From contig NZ_CVLB01000001.1 of the NCBI RefSeq assembly GCF_001049755.1, forward strand, positions 744,001-808,000: a stretch of 64,000 nucleotides of DNA. The letters run 5' to 3'. Each line of letters opens with the position of its first letter. Position 1 is the stretch's first letter. The position numbers and the translations under genes were made by a program. The notes beneath the pieces were generated by a model that was given only the letters and a program-made list of their open reading frames with translations, made no database searches and was not told where the DNA came from. This DNA is from Brachyspira suanatina (GTDB lineage: Bacteria; Spirochaetota; Brachyspiria; Brachyspirales; Brachyspiraceae). Of the stretch, positions 62,466-64,000 are shown in pieces.

Positions 62466-62800
62466 TATACTAAAAAATTTTTAACCTTGTAAATTTTATA
62501 TTGTTCTTTTTCCCGCTGCAAAAAGAACTAAAAAGTTCAACTATAAAGTTAGTATTAAATCATATTAAAATAGTATTACATATAATATAAATTATTAATT
62601 TAAGCTAAAATATAGCTCTTTGCGAAGCGTATCCTAGCCTGTTAATGATATAGCTTCTTGCAGTAGGTGGGCTTCGCCTGTGGCAACAAAAGAAGTTGTG
62701 TGTGGTACGTCTGTGTTCTTCGCAGTAAAGCCATGCAAATATTTCAAATTTAAAAAAAATTATTTTTGACAAAATATAGTTGTTTATGTATATTATAATT
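62466..62800. repeat. Long intergenic repeat element, copy B
   Basis: Gene-free stretch sharing ordered blocks with copy A (20,728-21,010): AATTTTTAAC, TTTTTCCC, AAAAAGAAC, TAAATCATATTAAAA with ACATATAA, and the final TTGACAAAATATAGTTGTTT. It also contains CTTTGCGAAGCGTATCCTA, which corresponds to the reverse complement of TAGATACGCTTCGCGAAAG in copy A, so part of one copy seems inverted. The last block is followed by TATATT-like -10 material. Confidence 0.6.
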
Positions 62801-63009
62801 GACTATAATTAATTTTTATAATTTGTAAATGTTTTAAATTATATTATATATAGAATTTGACTTTAAATGTAAATAATGATAATAATATATTAAACAAATC
62901 ATAATTGTATTTCATGCTATATATAAATGAATGTTTATTGAATCAATTACTTTATAAAATATATGATTGTTTGAAATTATTATGAAATTTATTTAGAGGA
63001 GTTATTAAT
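62801..63009. other. AT-rich gap before the thioesterase gene
   Basis: No gene is seen. A TTGACT-N17-TAATAA element lies at about 62,857-62,885, but it is 125 bases before the start codon, so its relation to the thioesterase gene is unclear. GAGGAG (62,996-63,001) is the ribosome site of that gene. Confidence 0.4.
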
Positions 63010-63429
63010 ATGTTGGAAAAAGAAGTTTATGAAAGAATAAAAAAGAGATTTGAGTCTCAGAATTTTTTATCTTTTGTTGGGATGAAGCTTGAGCATATAG
63101 ATAAAGGTAAAGCTGTTATATCATGTGAAAATAAAAAGGAGTTTTCTCAATATTTAGGCTATATGCATGGGGGTATGGTTTCAGCTATTGCAGATACTGC
63201 GGGAGGACATGCTGCCGCTACTATGCTTAAAGAGGGATATAAAACAGTAACTTCTGAATTGAAAATACATTTCTTGAAGCCGGTTGTTTCTAAGAAGGTA
63301 ATAGCTACAGGTGAGGTTCTAAGTGCTGGTAAAAGATTAATTATAGTAGAAACTACTGTAAGGGATGAAGAAGATAATATGCTTGCTAAGATGATAGCTA
63401 CTATGTTTGTGATAGAGCCTTCAGAATAA
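63010..63429 (+). CDS. PaaI/YbgC-like hotdog-fold thioesterase
   Basis: A 139-residue hotdog-fold thioesterase of the PaaI type, which would cleave acyl-CoA thioesters. The helix and active-site region HGGMVSAIADTAGGHAA at about 55-71 is the family signature. The central beta-sheet pattern runs through VTSELKIHFLKPV and VIATGEVLSAGKRLIIVET. It would be cytoplasmic. The ribosome site GAGGAG lies directly upstream. The acyl substrate is unknown. Confidence 0.9.
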   Translation: MLEKEVYERIKKRFESQNFLSFVGMKLEHIDKGKAVISCENKKEFSQYLGYMHGGMVSAIADTAGGHAAATMLKEGYKTVTSELKIHFLKPVVSKKVIATGEVLSAGKRLIIVETTVRDEEDNMLAKMIATMFVIEPSE

Positions 63430-63459
63430 TTGTATAAATAGGGTAGGGATAGTTAAAAA

Positions 63460-63613
63460 GATTTTGAAATTTATTTTCGTTCCCCGCCCATTATCCTTTA
63501 TTAGTTTCATTTGCAATTTTAATTTTTCTTTCTTATTTGCTTAAAAATAATTTAAAAGCACCCGCCCTAGTTTTAATTAGATTTAAAATTTTTATACCGC
63601 ACGGTAAACATAT
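63460..63613 (+). repeat. C-rich spaced-motif element, copy 1 (forward)
   Basis: CCCGCCC at 63483-63489 and again at 63561-63567 (78 bases apart), then ACCGCACGGT at 63596 (35 bases from the second). The same motifs and exactly the same spacings occur in the two copies that follow, although most bases between them differ. Confidence 0.8.
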
Positions 63614-63666
63614 TTTTTAATATAATAAAAATTGTATTATTAATCGACTTATATTCCTATTTTTAA

Positions 63667-63795
63667 TTTAACGTGCGTTGTATGCATTCTAAATTTAAAA
63701 AAATCTTGGGTGGGCAGCTAAAATAACAGTAGAAGTAAAAAAGAAAAATAATACAAAAATGAGAGAGAAATATTGAAAGCCTAAAGGGCGGGCAT
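63667..63795 (-). repeat. C-rich spaced-motif element, copy 2 (reverse)
   Basis: On the minus strand CCCGCCC (63792-63786), CCCACCC (63714-63708) and AACGCACGTT (63679-63670) reproduce the 78 and 35 base spacings of copies 1 and 3 in the opposite direction. Confidence 0.8.
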
Positions 63796-63802
63796 ATGTA
63801 AT

Positions 63803-63957
63803 TAGATTTTAAAACTTTTATTACAATCCCACCCATTATTCTTTATTAACTTCATTTTTAATTTTAATTTATTCTTTCTTATTTGCTTAAACAGAATTTA
63901 AAAGCCCCACCCTAATGTCATTTAAATTTTTAGCGAATAAACCGCACGTTAAATAAA
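63803..63957 (+). repeat. C-rich spaced-motif element, copy 3 (forward)
   Basis: CCCACCC at 63828-63834 and 63906-63912 (78 bases), then ACCGCACGTT at 63941 (35 bases). The leading AGATTTTAAAA and the run CTTATTTGCTTAAA match copy 1 almost base for base. Confidence 0.8.
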
Positions 63958-63997
63958 AAAGTAGTTAACAATACAAATTGTATTATTAACTACTTTA
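63955..63997 (-). terminator. Likely minus-strand terminator of a gene beyond the right edge
   Basis: GTAGTTAAcAATACAA pairs with TTGTATTaTTAACTAC, followed on the minus strand by a T-run (TTTTTTATTT). It suggests a leftward gene ending just outside the window. Confidence 0.55.
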
Positions 63998-64000
63998 AGT

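Overview
The window is strongly AT-rich DNA of the kind seen in the spirochaete genus Brachyspira. The assignment rests on three things: the mix of genes (FliS and a FliO-like protein beside many Asn/Lys/Ile-rich lipoproteins with relaxed lipoboxes), TTGACA/TATAAT-type promoters, and housekeeping proteins that read as spirochaetal. The species cannot be named from the sequence alone. Most of the window is ordinary chromosome with short intergenic gaps and many U-tract hairpin terminators. No insertion sequence, prophage or CRISPR array was found.

Layout: 1-3.2 kb, an SH3-type lipoprotein (cut by the window edge) behind PTS enzyme I. 3.2-5.5 kb, a small accessory patch with an exported protein and a chain of overlapping mini-ORFs, bracketed by GC-rich hairpin repeats. 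5.6-9.5 kb, mtnN, an aldo/keto reductase, fliS, a glycogen-binding-domain lipoprotein, a FliO-like gene and tRNA-Ser(GCT). 9.7-12.8 kb, a single-chain restriction-modification enzyme with a consensus promoter. 12.9-20.1 kb, a four-gene leftward operon: coiled-coil protein, heparinase II/III-like lipoprotein, a NagB-like protein and a NagB-like/NagA fusion. Both NagB-like parts have lost catalytic residues. 20.3-25.2 kb, secG, then a leftward HU-like/LysM membrane protein, nnr and a one-TM protein, then trxA. 25.3-30.6 kb, marR with a YczE-type membrane protein, the fabG-acpP-fabF operon, and a phosphohexomutase. 30.7-34.4 kb, a leftward operon of a DciA-like protein, a divergent sigma factor, a putative anti-sigma protein, tag and a double cNMP-domain protein. 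34.5-42.6 kb, TPR and unknown proteins, a CyuA-like desulfidase, a GHMP kinase, prfB with its programmed frameshift, two paralogous small beta-barrels and pgsA. 42.6-48.7 kb, an ABC-2 exporter with a DUF4340 protein, then a RavA/ViaA-type pair. 48.8-63.4 kb, rnc, rpe, a TPR protein, rarD, two exported proteins, an operon ending in rsmA, a lipoprotein, pyk, a sodium:neurotransmitter-type symporter and a PaaI-like thioesterase. 63.4-64 kb, a cluster of three copies of a spaced-motif repeat.

Some gene sets probably work together. The four-gene nag/heparinase operon suggests breakdown of amino-sugar polysaccharide with GlcNAc-6-P deacetylation. fabG, acpP and fabF form one elongation module. The sigma/anti-sigma pair probably controls an unknown regulon. 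The most unusual parts are the degenerate NagB pair fused to NagA, the HU-like/TM/LysM protein, and several non-coding repeat families: the hairpin family at 3.6-5.5 kb, the long intergenic element at 20.7 and 62.5 kb, the tandem palindromes before prfB, and the exactly spaced C-rich element at 63.5-64 kb.
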